Origin: Halomonas sp. UBA3074
GTDB taxonomy: Bacteria > Pseudomonadota > Gammaproteobacteria > Pseudomonadales > Halomonadaceae
Length of the DNA: 64,000 nt
Direction of reading: 5' to 3'
Assembly: GCF_002366715.1 (NCBI RefSeq)
Contig: NZ_DFBS01000020.1
Coordinates: 13,492-77,491 of the forward strand
Notes under the pieces: generated by a model
The model's input: the letters and a program-made list of their open reading frames with translations, nothing else
What the model was told of the DNA's origin: nothing
The model's database searches: none
Made by a program: the position numbers and the translations under genes
Part shown: positions 9,408-18,683 of the stretch, in pieces
Layout of the letters: each line of letters opens with the position of its first letter
Position numbering within the stretch: position 1 is the stretch's first letter

Positions 9408-9608
9408 CGGCTTTATCCCGTTGCGACTGGTGAGGAAGAAACTTCCATGTACCCAGCATGGCATAGGCAGCTTTAGAAAACGAAGCGCGATTTAGCAGTT
9501 CATTGCGCAAATGGCGCGCTAACGAGCGACTACTGGCGAGGCGCTTGGCAGGGTTGTCGCTACAACGGACGAAGGGTAATGACTTCGCCTAACATTGCCA
9601 TTCCCACT

Positions 9609-10739
9609 TCAAGGCGCACCGGCGAGCGGTGAACGGTGGCTGGTGGCGTAGGGCGCCTCGAACATGGCGTGCTCCATTAAGTTATCAAGCTGGTGCGCTA
9701 GCTGCTGGCTGGCTTCTTCCATAACGCCTAAGGCAGCCAATTGACCGTTGCGATCCCCCAGGCGGGCAAACTTCAACGCTTCAGCGCCGCTTTCATGCAT
9801 ACGGCGGTGTGGCGCGGTTAAGGCGCGGAAAGCCTCAGTGCGCGCATAGCGCTGGTAACCCTCGCCCTGCTGGTGCCAGCGCCCTAGACGGCATTCGTGG
9901 TGATCGTCGAGAGGGGTGTCAGTGTTGGCAGATAAAAGCTGCTTATAGAGCCTGCATTTCCACACCGCATGGTCAAGCTTGGCGGAGTGTAAAAACGCAG
10001 CAGTAGCACTGTGATGGATGACCTTGTGCATATGTTGCGTTTGGTCCGTTAACCGGTGCAATGCATGCTTTGCTGTCAGCGCGTTTTGGGCAGTCTGCTC
10101 GTCGGCTTGGCGTTTTTTGACCACTGCTTGCGAATGGGTTCTTACCTGGCTGTTGACTTGCTCCATTAGCAGACTGAGCTGATGACTGATTTGCTGCATA
10201 TCTAGCGCTAACCGATGAACGTCATCGGCAATAGCGGCTAAGCCAGGTGACTGCTGCTTGGCAGCGTCATCACTGCCAAGCAGCCCTTGGCTATGGGCCG
10301 TTTCAAGCGCCGTGCTAACGGCTAAAGATTGCGCGTGGCCCGCATTGCGCGCGAGTGTGACTTGCAGCTGACTTAGTGCGTGCAGGGTTTTCGCTAACAC
10401 TAACGGCGAGGCGGGGAGCGCTTCGGCATGCTCGGGGTCATGGCAGCGTTGTGTCAGGATATCAATCGCCTGCTCGGCAGCGGCGATGAGATTAAACGTC
10501 TCTGTCAGGGTGGCGCGCTCACCGGCCAGTTGGTCGGCATACGCTTCCAGGCCTTCATTGAGAGACGTCAGCATATCCGCCCCTCTTGCTTGCAGCATGC
10601 CGATCGATTGCGAGGGTTTCATTAGATTGAGCAGGCGGCAGCTGGGAGAAGGCGTCGCCGCTTCAAGCTGTGCACGCAAGTCGGCGACTTCCTGTTCCAG
10701 GCGACGAATTTTCTGAAAGGGGTGCATAAAGGTGAACAT
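9609..10739 (-). CDS. soluble chemoreceptor-like protein with zinc-binding CZB domain
   Basis: The protein has 376 residues. It starts with a coiled coil (RRLEQEVADLRAQLEAA) and has no membrane segment. The middle contains AVSTALETAHSQG and later GLAAIADDVHRLALDM, recognisable as a methyl-accepting chemoreceptor signalling hairpin, but with changed core residues and about ten extra residues at the tip. Residues 255-345 are a CZB domain with LDHAVWK, CRLGRW and PHRRMH supplying the His/Cys zinc ligands. CZB domains sense zinc or hypochlorite in receptors and cyclases. Whether this protein still couples to CheA/CheW is doubtful. Confidence 0.8.
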   Translation of the reverse strand: MFTFMHPFQKIRRLEQEVADLRAQLEAATPSPSCRLLNLMKPSQSIGMLQARGADMLTSLNEGLEAYADQLAGERATLTETFNLIAAAEQAIDILTQRCHDPEHAEALPASPLVLAKTLHALSQLQVTLARNAGHAQSLAVSTALETAHSQGLLGSDDAAKQQSPGLAAIADDVHRLALDMQQISHQLSLLMEQVNSQVRTHSQAVVKKRQADEQTAQNALTAKHALHRLTDQTQHMHKVIHHSATAAFLHSAKLDHAVWKCRLYKQLLSANTDTPLDDHHECRLGRWHQQGEGYQRYARTEAFRALTAPHRRMHESGAEALKFARLGDRNGQLAALGVMEEASQQLAHQLDNLMEHAMFEAPYATSHRSPLAGAP

Positions 10740-10899
10740 GGCAGAGACACCTACGGCAGTTGCAATATTTTGTGTTAATTTGTCACAAAGTATTGCAGAG
10801 GGTTCCCCTGTACGCCTGTTTTAGCGGTGTTGAATGATCAAAATCAGCCATCCACGGGCTGTGAGGATGAGATTGTTAGCGCTCTCTACGATGACAGGG

Positions 10900-10972
10900 G
10901 TAGATAACCGCTATAACAAGTGTAGATAACCAAGCGGCTGGGTCGCTAGGAATTTGGATACCCGTAGATAAC
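10900..10972. repeat. three direct repeats of GTAGATAAC
   Basis: The nonamer GTAGATAAC occurs at 10900-10908, 10922-10930 and 10964-10972, with start-to-start distances of 22 and 42 bases. This is close to two and four turns of the helix. The repeats lie upstream of the CZB protein gene and just after the transpeptidase stop codon. They could be binding sites for one regulator of the CZB gene; the regulator is unknown. Confidence 0.55.
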
Positions 10973-10973
10973 A

Positions 10974-11696
10974 TTAGCGCCGAGCAAGTTGGGCTGCGGT
11001 GCCCGTACAGCCTAGAAATGCTGAGGTCGCCAACCACTCGGCATCCGGGTAGTACGCGAACACATATTGATCCTCTTTAAGGCTATCGATCAGCGGATAA
11101 GTCACTTCTTCCCTCACCGCCGGGCAGCCATGGCTGCGCCCCAGCCTGCCCGTTTGGGTAATGAACGCATCACTCACGTAATCGGCGCCATGAATGACAA
11201 TGGCACGCTCAAACGCTAAGTCGTTTACGTTAGGCTCCAGGCCCTCTAGGCGCAGCGAGTACCCGTTACGTCCGTAATAGCTGTTCATGGTACGAAACAG
11301 GCCAATGCTGGATTGGTGGCTGTTGGGGGTGTTGGAAAACGTCTCTGCCTGAGCATCGCCAGAGCCCTGGCCGTGGGAAACCAGCTCTTCGAAAAGCAGC
11401 TTATGCTGATGTAAATCAAACACCCACAGGCGCGGCTCAGTAGAGGGCAGTGAGTAATCGATCACCGCGAGGCGTTCGGCGTTGGGGTCAGCACAGTTAA
11501 GGGCTTGGGCGGCTAAACGCAAAGCTGCCGGCGTTGCCTGTGGGGCGAGCTGCTGCAATTGATGGTGTAAGGGCAGCACACTAGGAGGTGGTGTCGAAGC
11601 CACTTGAGCAAAGAAACTGGCGGCATGAACGGGTAATGTAAATAATAGTGAAGACATAGAAAAGAGTAACGTGGCAAGATTCAATCGAAGGGGCAT
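10974..11696 (-). CDS. murein L,D-transpeptidase catalytic domain protein (YkuD_2 type)
   Basis: The 240-residue protein has an N-terminal signal peptide (about 25 residues, ending near PVHAA). The catalytic segment is ERAIVIHGADYVSD followed by GRLGRSHGCPAV; the His and the Cys of SHGC form the L,D-transpeptidase active site. This YkuD_2 subfamily is predicted to act in the periplasm on peptidoglycan. It is divergent from a second, larger L,D-transpeptidase, with a 133-base shared promoter region, which suggests coordinated control of wall cross-linking. Confidence 0.86.
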   Translation of the reverse strand: MPLRLNLATLLFSMSSLLFTLPVHAASFFAQVASTPPPSVLPLHHQLQQLAPQATPAALRLAAQALNCADPNAERLAVIDYSLPSTEPRLWVFDLHQHKLLFEELVSHGQGSGDAQAETFSNTPNSHQSSIGLFRTMNSYYGRNGYSLRLEGLEPNVNDLAFERAIVIHGADYVSDAFITQTGRLGRSHGCPAVREEVTYPLIDSLKEDQYVFAYYPDAEWLATSAFLGCTGTAAQLARR

Positions 11697-11829
11697 ATAA
11701 AACGATCCCGCATTAATAATAAATCAAAATAAAGAGTCGCCCGCCCAGATGAAAAAACGAGGCCGGGGGGTGGAAGACCATAGCTGGAAGACATTAGTTG
11801 GAAGACAATAGTAACGCAAGGAGAGGGCG

Positions 11830-13464
11830 ATGAACGAGATGCAGCCACTAAGACGATGGGCGATAGGCACCGCACTGTGTCTATCGCTTACCCACGGCCC
11901 TTTAGGTAGTAGCCCTGTCTATGCGAACGCAACACCCTTACAACAAGCGTTAACGCAGCAGGTAAGCGCAATAGACGCGCAGCCGCTTCCCGTTGCAGAG
12001 TTTTATCAGTTGCATGATGGCCAGCCTGCTTGGCAGTCAGGCGACGCGGTTGAAGCATTGGTGGCGGCGCTCAAAGGCCTGGAAGCCGATGGCTTGGTGC
12101 CCGCGGATTATCATGCGGATACACTACTGAGTGACTTTCAGCGTAGCCAAGCCGCCGGTGAAGCCGCCCAGGTTGCCTTTGACATTAAAGCCACTCGCTC
12201 GCTACTGCTGGCGCTGGATCATTTGCAACGTGGCAAGGTAAACCCGCGTGACGTCGAACCCCGCTGGGATGCACCGCGGTCTGAAGCCAGCTATTCGTTG
12301 TTGCGGGTTGTACATGCCGTTGAAGATCGCAACATCGATAACGCGCTGGCATTGGCTAGGCCCACCTCCTCGGAATATCAGCAGTTACGCGATGCCTTGA
12401 AGCTGCATTATCAGTTAGCCAACCTGGGTAGCGTGCCTTATTTGGACGCGCGGGAGGCATCACTTCGCCCAGGCGACGAGGCCGATGATGTTGTCGTCCT
12501 GCGTCAGCGCTTGGCACTGTGGGGAGAGGCGGATTTGTTGGCCGCCGACAGCAGCGCGTACCCACATATTGGTGTTCAAACGGCGTCTAATCGGCGGACG
12601 TTTGATGCGCCGCTTGAGTCTGCCGTCAAGCGCTTCCAGCGTCGTCACTTACTCCAGGAGGACGGCGTGGTAGGGGAGCAAACCCGTCAAGCGCTGAATA
12701 CCTCCGTGGCGTCTCGAATCGATCAGCTTCGCGTCAATTTAGAGCGCGCTCGGTGGATTCGCTCTATGCAGTCTGCCGAGCCACGGGTGTGGGTCGATAT
12801 TGCCGGCTACCGAATGCACTATGTGCGCCCCAATGGCCAGCATTGGGATGCCCGCGTGGTGGTGGGTTCGCCGCGCCGTGAAACGCCCATCATCCATTCG
12901 ACCATTAGTCACTTAACGATCAATCCCACCTGGACCATTCCGCCCACGATCATGCGCGAGGACGTATTGCCTCGCGTCAGAGATGATATCGATTACTTGG
13001 CGCGTCAAAATATTCGCGTCATTAGCGCTAGCGGGGAGGCGTTGGTGGCAGAAGAGATCGATTGGCAGCGTCCTGGCAGCGTGATGTTGCGCCAGGTGGC
13101 CGGCGCTGGTAACCCACTTGGTCAGGTAGTGGTGCGGTTTCCCAACAATGACATGATTTATTTGCACGATACCCCCGCGCGAGGGCTATTTCAGCGTAGC
13201 CAGCGGGCGCTCAGCTCAGGCTGCGTTCGGGTAGAGGGCGTAGCGGAGCTGGCGCAGCTATTGCTTCAAGATACCGGCAGCCGCTATCAGTTCAATAACT
13301 TGCTAAGCGGCGGGAGCGACCGCAACGTAAATTTGACGCAGCGTATCCCCATCGCCCTGCACTATCTAACTGCGTGGCCAAACGCCCAGGGAGAGGTAGA
13401 GTTTAGGCCGGACATCTACCGCCGTGATGCAACGCTACTCGCCGCATTACAGCGTTCTGCTTAG
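11830..13464 (+). CDS. L,D-transpeptidase, YcbB/LdtD family
   Basis: The protein has 544 residues with a signal peptide (cleavage probably near VYANA, residue 34). A scaffold domain is followed by a peptidoglycan-binding repeat (AVKRFQRRHLLQEDGVVGE) and a YkuD catalytic domain with IYLHDTP and SSGCVRVEG, including the nucleophile Cys. E. coli LdtD makes 3-3 cross-links in peptidoglycan and supports envelope-stress and beta-lactam tolerance. The length is close to that of LdtD (615) but shorter. AAGGAG precedes the ATG. A strong two-way terminator separates it from the convergent M23 gene. Confidence 0.9.
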   Translation: MNEMQPLRRWAIGTALCLSLTHGPLGSSPVYANATPLQQALTQQVSAIDAQPLPVAEFYQLHDGQPAWQSGDAVEALVAALKGLEADGLVPADYHADTLLSDFQRSQAAGEAAQVAFDIKATRSLLLALDHLQRGKVNPRDVEPRWDAPRSEASYSLLRVVHAVEDRNIDNALALARPTSSEYQQLRDALKLHYQLANLGSVPYLDAREASLRPGDEADDVVVLRQRLALWGEADLLAADSSAYPHIGVQTASNRRTFDAPLESAVKRFQRRHLLQEDGVVGEQTRQALNTSVASRIDQLRVNLERARWIRSMQSAEPRVWVDIAGYRMHYVRPNGQHWDARVVVGSPRRETPIIHSTISHLTINPTWTIPPTIMREDVLPRVRDDIDYLARQNIRVISASGEALVAEEIDWQRPGSVMLRQVAGAGNPLGQVVVRFPNNDMIYLHDTPARGLFQRSQRALSSGCVRVEGVAELAQLLLQDTGSRYQFNNLLSGGSDRNVNLTQRIPIALHYLTAWPNAQGEVEFRPDIYRRDATLLAALQRSA

Positions 13465-13524
13465 CCATGGCCATTAACCAGACGGGTAATGGCTAGCTAC
13501 CAACGAGAGAACTGTGCCACCAAC

Positions 13525-13557
13525 GTAAAACACCGCCCAAAGAGGGCGGTGTTTTAC
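13525..13557. terminator. bidirectional intrinsic terminator
   Basis: A perfect 14-bp stem (13525-13538 and 13544-13557) closes the loop AAAGA and carries runs of A and T in its arms, so it can stop transcripts from both sides. It lies between the convergent L,D-transpeptidase and M23 peptidase genes. Confidence 0.9.
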
Positions 13558-13597
13558 AGTGTAAGCCAGTCATCGCTTACTCTAGTCATCGATTACC

Positions 13598-15325
13598 TTA
13601 GTCGTCGCTGTCCTGTTGGTAGGTCGCAACGCTAACCTGGCCTGTCTCGCCGCTTTCCAAGGTAGCCAGGATCGGTGCGGCCTGGCTCTTGAAGGCAATC
13701 AACGTATCGCCGCTCAAGCTGGTGTTTTCAGGCAGCGCCACGGTCATCGCGTTGACCGGTGAGTTATTGACGATGACTTCGTAGTGGAGGTGAGGGCCTG
13801 TACTGCGCCCGGTGTTGCCAGACAGCGCAATACGCTCACCCATGGTCACGCGCTCGCCCTGGCTGACCAGTGGGCGGGAGAGGTGGAGGTAGCGAGTGCG
13901 GTAGCCATTATCGTGACGCACGACGATATAACGCCCAGCGGCATGGTGATTGCTGACTCGCTCAACGACGCCGTTGGCAGGCGCTGTAACAGGCGTGCCA
14001 ATCGGCATGGCAAAGTCAGTGCCATTATGCGGGCTGATGCGCCCCGTCACCGGGTGCTTACGGCGTGGGTTGAAGTTCGAGCTTAAGCGGTAGCTGCCAT
14101 CAAAGGGGTGGCGTGCAAAGGCAGGATCCAGGCTGCCGCCCTCAGGCGTATAAAAATTATCGTCGGTAGCATTACGTACCACGGTAAGATCCATGCGCTC
14201 GCCATCGTAGTGAACCGCCAATACCCGTGAATCCAGCGTTTCGCCGTCGATCATGTCTGACTCGACGAGCACTTGGAAGCGATCACCGCGGCGGCTATCA
14301 CGCCGAAAATCGAGCTTTTTCTCAAGTAGCTTCGTCAGTTCCGTGACCGAGCCGCTGTTGAGGCCGGTTGCCTGGGCTGAACGTGCGAAACTACCGCTGA
14401 CGCTACCTGCGTAAAGGCGCTGAACCGGTTCGCCCTGACGCTCAATCGTAGTGACGGCGAATTGCTCTGCCTCTTTTTCCAACAAAATGCCATCGCGGGT
14501 ATTTTTCATCATCCGCAGTGACAACAAACGCCCGTCTTCATCCAACTGATAATCAAAGCTATGCCCTGCACGCCAGTTGGTTAACATGCGTTGGTCGGGT
14601 AAATCTTCAAGTAGGGCCAGTACTTCGCTGTACCCCAGGCCTAGTTCATTTTGTGCTAGCACCGCGAACGTTTCGCCAGCTTCAACGATGTGGGTTTCCC
14701 ATTCAGGCACAAATGGCTCTTCAGCCGCCAACTCAAGATCCAAAAATGAGATGTCGTCGAATAGCTCAACGCCATAATCTTCGTAGGAAGTGGCATCGGC
14801 AATTTCAACGGAGGAAGCATCGTCAACATCCAGCATGCCGCTAGAAAGGGTGCCAAGCACGATCGCCATATGCAGCGCGCCGTCATCTAGCTTAGCGCTA
14901 CTTAACATGGCGTCGTTTAAGGCAGGTGTATTCACGGCTGCCGCATTCAATACCATCACTTCGCCGTCCAGGGCACTCTGCCCTGACATATCGGCTTTTG
15001 CACTTGAAATGACGTTCATATCGAGATCGACGATCTCGGTAGCCGTTAGCTCGCTAAGGGGGATATTTTCGCGGGTGGCGTCGAGGGCACGTGAGGCGCG
15101 GTCGATCGCATCAGCCACCGGGGTGCGCTCTTGACGCAGCGAAGGAACACCCGGGGCAGAATCGCTAGGAAGCGGTACCAGCACGCTTTCAAGCGGTGTG
15201 TGTGTTTGGTTTATATCGTGATATGTCGTCAGTAACTTCTGTGTGCCCAGCACAGTGACCATTGTGGCCACGGGTAACAGTAATAATTTGTGCGTGCGGG
15301 GCAGCGAATGGAGGATTCGCAACAT
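13598..15325 (-). CDS. M23 family murein endopeptidase (MepM-like)
   Basis: The 575-residue protein begins LRILHSLPRTHKLLLLP, like the membrane anchor of E. coli MepM (OapA-type N-terminus). A region around IVEAGETFAVLAQNELG is a LysM/OapA-like module. The C-terminal peptidase M23 domain has HNGTDFAMPIGTPV, TRYLHLS and TGPHLHYEVIVN, containing all zinc ligands. It is predicted to cut D-Ala-mDAP cross-links so that the wall can expand. An acidic 160-residue insert between anchor and LysM is longer than in E. coli, plausible for a halophile. The ATG at 15325 is chosen by similarity to MepM; a TTG 39 bases upstream is possible. Confidence 0.87.
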   Translation of the reverse strand: MLRILHSLPRTHKLLLLPVATMVTVLGTQKLLTTYHDINQTHTPLESVLVPLPSDSAPGVPSLRQERTPVADAIDRASRALDATRENIPLSELTATEIVDLDMNVISSAKADMSGQSALDGEVMVLNAAAVNTPALNDAMLSSAKLDDGALHMAIVLGTLSSGMLDVDDASSVEIADATSYEDYGVELFDDISFLDLELAAEEPFVPEWETHIVEAGETFAVLAQNELGLGYSEVLALLEDLPDQRMLTNWRAGHSFDYQLDEDGRLLSLRMMKNTRDGILLEKEAEQFAVTTIERQGEPVQRLYAGSVSGSFARSAQATGLNSGSVTELTKLLEKKLDFRRDSRRGDRFQVLVESDMIDGETLDSRVLAVHYDGERMDLTVVRNATDDNFYTPEGGSLDPAFARHPFDGSYRLSSNFNPRRKHPVTGRISPHNGTDFAMPIGTPVTAPANGVVERVSNHHAAGRYIVVRHDNGYRTRYLHLSRPLVSQGERVTMGERIALSGNTGRSTGPHLHYEVIVNNSPVNAMTVALPENTSLSGDTLIAFKSQAAPILATLESGETGQVSVATYQQDSDD

Positions 15326-15761
15326 GGGTAAATAGACCGCCGAGTTCGTGATTAAAAGCAACAATTAAGCGCATAAACCCGGAAACCATACCCCATGAGG
15401 GAAGGGGTGCCTAGACTGTATGTCTATACATAAAATTTAATTAAATAAAATAATAGTCACAATAAGCAGATATTACTATTTATAAACACCGTTTGCTAAG
15501 AAATGTAACAGACAAAGCAGGCTAACTAAATAAGACATATTCATCATAGACGAAAACTGTTTTTTATAAAGTAAAAATATAATAAATGTCTAAAATTTAC
15601 CTGTTTGCTCAGCAGCGGTGCGCTTTTGGATAACGTATTTTCTAATCCTAGCAGGCTTTTTATAGGCATAGGCGGAACTGTCGTTCGTTTCCTGGCATTC
15701 TAGGCATGTTTTTTCGAATAATAAGCCCATCGTTTCGCTGTATTGCGTTGAGGAAATCGAA
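15326..15761. other. AT-rich divergent promoter region
   Basis: This 436-base region separates the divergent M23 peptidase and LysR genes. It is much richer in A and T than its neighbours (especially 15420-15600). I see no supported coding sequence, repeat or RNA in it. It probably carries both promoters and the LysR operator. Confidence 0.5.
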
Positions 15762-16685
15762 ATGTCCCGGGTAACACTTTCACAATGGCAAATGTTAGCC
15801 GCCGTGGTTGACCATGGTGGGTTTGCGCGTGCGGCTGAAGCCGTGCACAAAAGCCCATCGACGCTCAATCATGCCGTGCATAAACTGGAAGAGCAGCTAG
15901 GGGTTCAGGTACTGGAGCCGGTCGGCCGCCAAGTACGCTTAACGGAAGCTGGAGAGTTGCTGCTTCGCCGCGCTCGCCAGTTAATAGAAAGCGCGGCCTC
16001 GCTTGAAGATGTAGCCACACGACTGGCCGCTGGTCTGGAAGCGGAAGTGGTGGTGGCCATTGACCAGATTTTTCCTGCCGCCGCCCAAGCCAAAGCGCTT
16101 GAGCGCTTTTCTGAAACGTATCCCCAAGTGCGTGTCCAGCTCCACGAAAGTGTACTCAATGGCGGCATTGAAATGCTCTACGATGGTCGCGCCGACTTGG
16201 TGGTTTCGGGCATTGAGGCACAAGGTTTTTTGGGTGAGCCGCTGGTAACGGTGCGTTTTATTGCCGTCGCTCATCCTCAGCACGCCTTGCATCAGTTGGG
16301 CCGCTCACTGGATTTACGAGACTTGGCGCAACATCGCCAGTTGGTGGTGCGTGATTCCGCACTGCGCCAGGCCACTAATTCAGGTTGGTTGAAAGCGGAG
16401 CAGCGCTGGACCGTTACCCACCTGAACACATCGCTGGATATGCTGCGTCGTGGGTTAGGGTTTGCATGGATGCCTGAAACCCGTATTGGTGAAGAGCTAA
16501 AAAATGGCCAGTTAAAGGTACTGCCGCTGCCAGCGGGCGGTATTCGTGAAGTGCCCATTCAACTGATATTTCGTGATCGGGATCGTGCAGGCCCAGCGGC
16601 GCATGCAATGGCCGCCGCGTTAAAACAGGCGGTGATGAGCGAGTGCGCGCAGCATGATTCGACTCTCTCGAATGAAAGGCCGTAA
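15762..16685 (+). CDS. LysR-family transcriptional regulator
   Basis: The 307-residue protein has an N-terminal winged helix-turn-helix (VVDHGGFARAAEAVHKSPST, then HKLEEQLGVQVLE) and a C-terminal periplasmic-binding-like effector domain. It has the standard LysR length. GAGGAAATC precedes the ATG. Its effector is unknown. The next gene, on the same strand 96 bases downstream, encodes glutathionyl-hydroquinone reductase and could be its target, which would suggest a response to quinones; this is inference from position. Confidence 0.88.
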   Translation: MSRVTLSQWQMLAAVVDHGGFARAAEAVHKSPSTLNHAVHKLEEQLGVQVLEPVGRQVRLTEAGELLLRRARQLIESAASLEDVATRLAAGLEAEVVVAIDQIFPAAAQAKALERFSETYPQVRVQLHESVLNGGIEMLYDGRADLVVSGIEAQGFLGEPLVTVRFIAVAHPQHALHQLGRSLDLRDLAQHRQLVVRDSALRQATNSGWLKAEQRWTVTHLNTSLDMLRRGLGFAWMPETRIGEELKNGQLKVLPLPAGGIREVPIQLIFRDRDRAGPAAHAMAAALKQAVMSECAQHDSTLSNERP

Positions 16686-16781
16686 AACATCCGCTTGAAC
16701 ATCCTTCAGGCGGGCGTATGCTGAAAAAAAGATAGCGGCATCAAGCCAAGCCATTCATGGAAATTTTTCAGGAGACGCCCC

Positions 16782-17774
16782 ATGGGATTACTCGTCAACG
16801 GCGAATGGAAAGACCAGTGGTACGACACTAAAAAACACGGCGGCGAGTTTGTCCGTGAGTCTGCGCAGCTGCGCGATTGGGTAGGTGCTCAGCAAGCGGC
16901 GGAGGGCGACAGCTACCCTGCAGAAGAAGACCGCTACCACTTATACGTGTCGTTGGCGTGCCCCTGGGCACACCGAACCTTGATCATGCGTAAACTGAAA
17001 GGGCTGGAGCCGTTGATGGGCACCTCTCACGTCAGCCCCTTGATGCTCGACCAAGGCTGGACCTACCGTCAAGATGAAGGCGCTAGCGGCGACCCGATCA
17101 ATGGGGTCGACTTCCATCATCAGCTTTACACCAAAACCGACCCGCACTATACCGGCCGTGTGACCGTGCCCTTGCTCTGGGATAAGCAGCGTAGTGCCAT
17201 TGTTAATAATGAGTCTGCCGACCTGCTGCGTATGTTCAACCATGCGTTTGATGAGCTCACTGGCAATGATCTGGACTTTTACCCCGACGACCTGCGCAGT
17301 GTGATCGACGAGGTCAACGCCGATGTCTACGATCACATTAATAACGGTGTTTATAAAACGGGCTTTGCGACCGAGCAGTCGGTTTATGAAAAACACGTCA
17401 AGGCGCTGTTTGATGCGCTGGATCGGATGGAGGAGCGCTTGGCAGGGCAGCGCTACTTAGCGGGCGAGTGGTTGACCGAGGCAGATATTCGTCTCTTTAC
17501 CACATTGATACGTTTTGATGCGGTGTATTACGGCCATTTCAAATGCAATTTCAAGCGTATTGAAGATTATCCCCAGCTTTCGAATTACGTGCGTGAAATT
17601 TACCAATGGCCTGGCGTGGCTGAAACCGTCAACATGGATCATATCAAACGCCACTACTACTATAGCCACGACACGATCAACCCCACTCGTATCGTGCCTG
17701 CTGGTCCGCTGCTCGATTTTGAACGCCCTCACGACCGAGAACGCTTACCCGGCCAAGGCATTCGCCGCCATTAA
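16782..17774 (+). CDS. glutathionyl-hydroquinone reductase (Xi-class GST)
   Basis: This 330-residue enzyme is of the YqjG/EcM4 family. The catalytic motif ACPWAHR near residue 53 contains the nucleophilic Cys, and TADIRLFTTLIRFDAVYYGHF-type sequence marks the helical C-terminal domain. The family reduces glutathionyl-hydroquinones to hydroquinones, using one glutathione and releasing glutathione disulfide. The length agrees with E. coli YqjG (328). A strong ribosome site (AGGAG) precedes the ATG, and a GC-rich terminator follows. Confidence 0.92.
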   Translation: MGLLVNGEWKDQWYDTKKHGGEFVRESAQLRDWVGAQQAAEGDSYPAEEDRYHLYVSLACPWAHRTLIMRKLKGLEPLMGTSHVSPLMLDQGWTYRQDEGASGDPINGVDFHHQLYTKTDPHYTGRVTVPLLWDKQRSAIVNNESADLLRMFNHAFDELTGNDLDFYPDDLRSVIDEVNADVYDHINNGVYKTGFATEQSVYEKHVKALFDALDRMEERLAGQRYLAGEWLTEADIRLFTTLIRFDAVYYGHFKCNFKRIEDYPQLSNYVREIYQWPGVAETVNMDHIKRHYYYSHDTINPTRIVPAGPLLDFERPHDRERLPGQGIRRH

Positions 17775-17790
17775 GCGAATGGTTAACGCA

Positions 17791-17819
17791 AGAAGGGCCG
17801 CCCAATGGGCGGCCCTTCT
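17791..17819. terminator. intrinsic terminator
   Basis: A perfect 13-bp stem (17791-17803 and 17807-17819) with a three-base loop lies between the reductase gene and the convergent PRC-barrel gene. The pyrimidine-rich end CCCTTCTAGTTTCTT follows on the plus strand. Confidence 0.85.
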
Positions 17820-17875
17820 AGTTTCTTATATGCCAAACGGGCATATACACCAAGTTGGCATAAAGACGTGGGCGC

Positions 17876-18358
17876 TTACTCGTCGGCGTTAACCGCTTCG
17901 CGAGTGTTTTGCCATGCACTTTTAGCGCCTTCTTGAGTGGTTTCCCACGCGTCACGTGCGTTGGCTTTAGTCTGCTCCCACCAGTCGTTGTCATAGGCAG
18001 GGAAGGCTTCTACTTCTTCCTGGCTAGCTTCGACCATGATGCGATGCTCTGTATCACCGTCTTCTTCTGTATCGGTTTCCAGCGTGAAGTAATCGGTATC
18101 TACCACGATTTCACGACCGCCTAATCCAAGCACTGAGCCGCTTTCGATCACAAGGGCACTGATGCGCATCTCTTCATCGAACAAGATGTCGTCAACGTCA
18201 CCTATTTCTTCACCGGAACCGCCGGCAAAGTAGACTTCTGCATCGAGAATGTCATCGGCAGAATACATACCTTGAGGCTCGTTTTGCGCGTGAGCACTCA
18301 TAGCGAGGGTTCCCAGTAGGGCTGTACCGATGGCTGTTGTCAGGATTGTCTTACGCAT
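17876..18358 (-). CDS. exported PRC-barrel domain protein
   Basis: The 160-residue protein has a clear signal peptide (RKTILTTAIGTALLG, cleavage near AHAQ). The mature part has a PRC-barrel fold: YSADDILDAEVYFAGGSGEE, GDVDDILFDEEMRISALVIE and a GLGGREIVV strand. The C-terminal tail has WWEQTKANARDAWETTQEGA, a repeated amphipathic helix. The sequence is strongly acidic, as in periplasmic halophile proteins. The function is unknown. The ATG at 18358 has GGAGAG upstream and gives the signal peptide directly. A CsbD stress-protein gene lies just upstream on the same strand. Confidence 0.85.
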   Translation of the reverse strand: MRKTILTTAIGTALLGTLAMSAHAQNEPQGMYSADDILDAEVYFAGGSGEEIGDVDDILFDEEMRISALVIESGSVLGLGGREIVVDTDYFTLETDTEEDGDTEHRIMVEASQEEVEAFPAYDNDWWEQTKANARDAWETTQEGAKSAWQNTREAVNADE

Positions 18359-18485
18359 AGCATCTCTCCATGTGGCTACGATAACGAGTAGGGCCGAGTC
18401 ATCCATAGATGAGTAAATGATGGCTGCCTACCAATAACGAAGATAGTAAATGTGACAAGTACGTAAAGAATTGCCTATGAAGGCG

Positions 18486-18683
18486 TTATTGCTGATCAGC
18501 CCACTCATCGGCTCTGCGCTCAGCTTCTTCGCGCTCAAGACCATATTTCTGCTGAAGCTTACCGACCAATTCGTCTTTTTTACCGCCGATCTGATCCAGC
18601 TCGTCGTCGGTAAGGTCGCCCCAACTAGAGCGTGCTTTCCCTTTCATCTCTGTCCATTTGCCTTCGATTTGATCCCAGTTCAT
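18486..18683 (-). CDS. CsbD family stress protein
   Basis: This 65-residue protein has MNWDQIEGKWTEMKGKAR, then DDELDQIGGKKDELVGKLQ and YGLEREEAERRADEW, the full CsbD pattern (like E. coli YjbJ). CsbD proteins are abundant, hydrophilic and induced by general stress; the biochemical role is unknown. The strong GGAG upstream of the ATG fits high expression. A second CsbD protein, of a different Lys/Ala-rich type, is at 49644-49829. Confidence 0.93.
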   Translation of the reverse strand: MNWDQIEGKWTEMKGKARSSWGDLTDDELDQIGGKKDELVGKLQQKYGLEREEAERRADEWADQQ

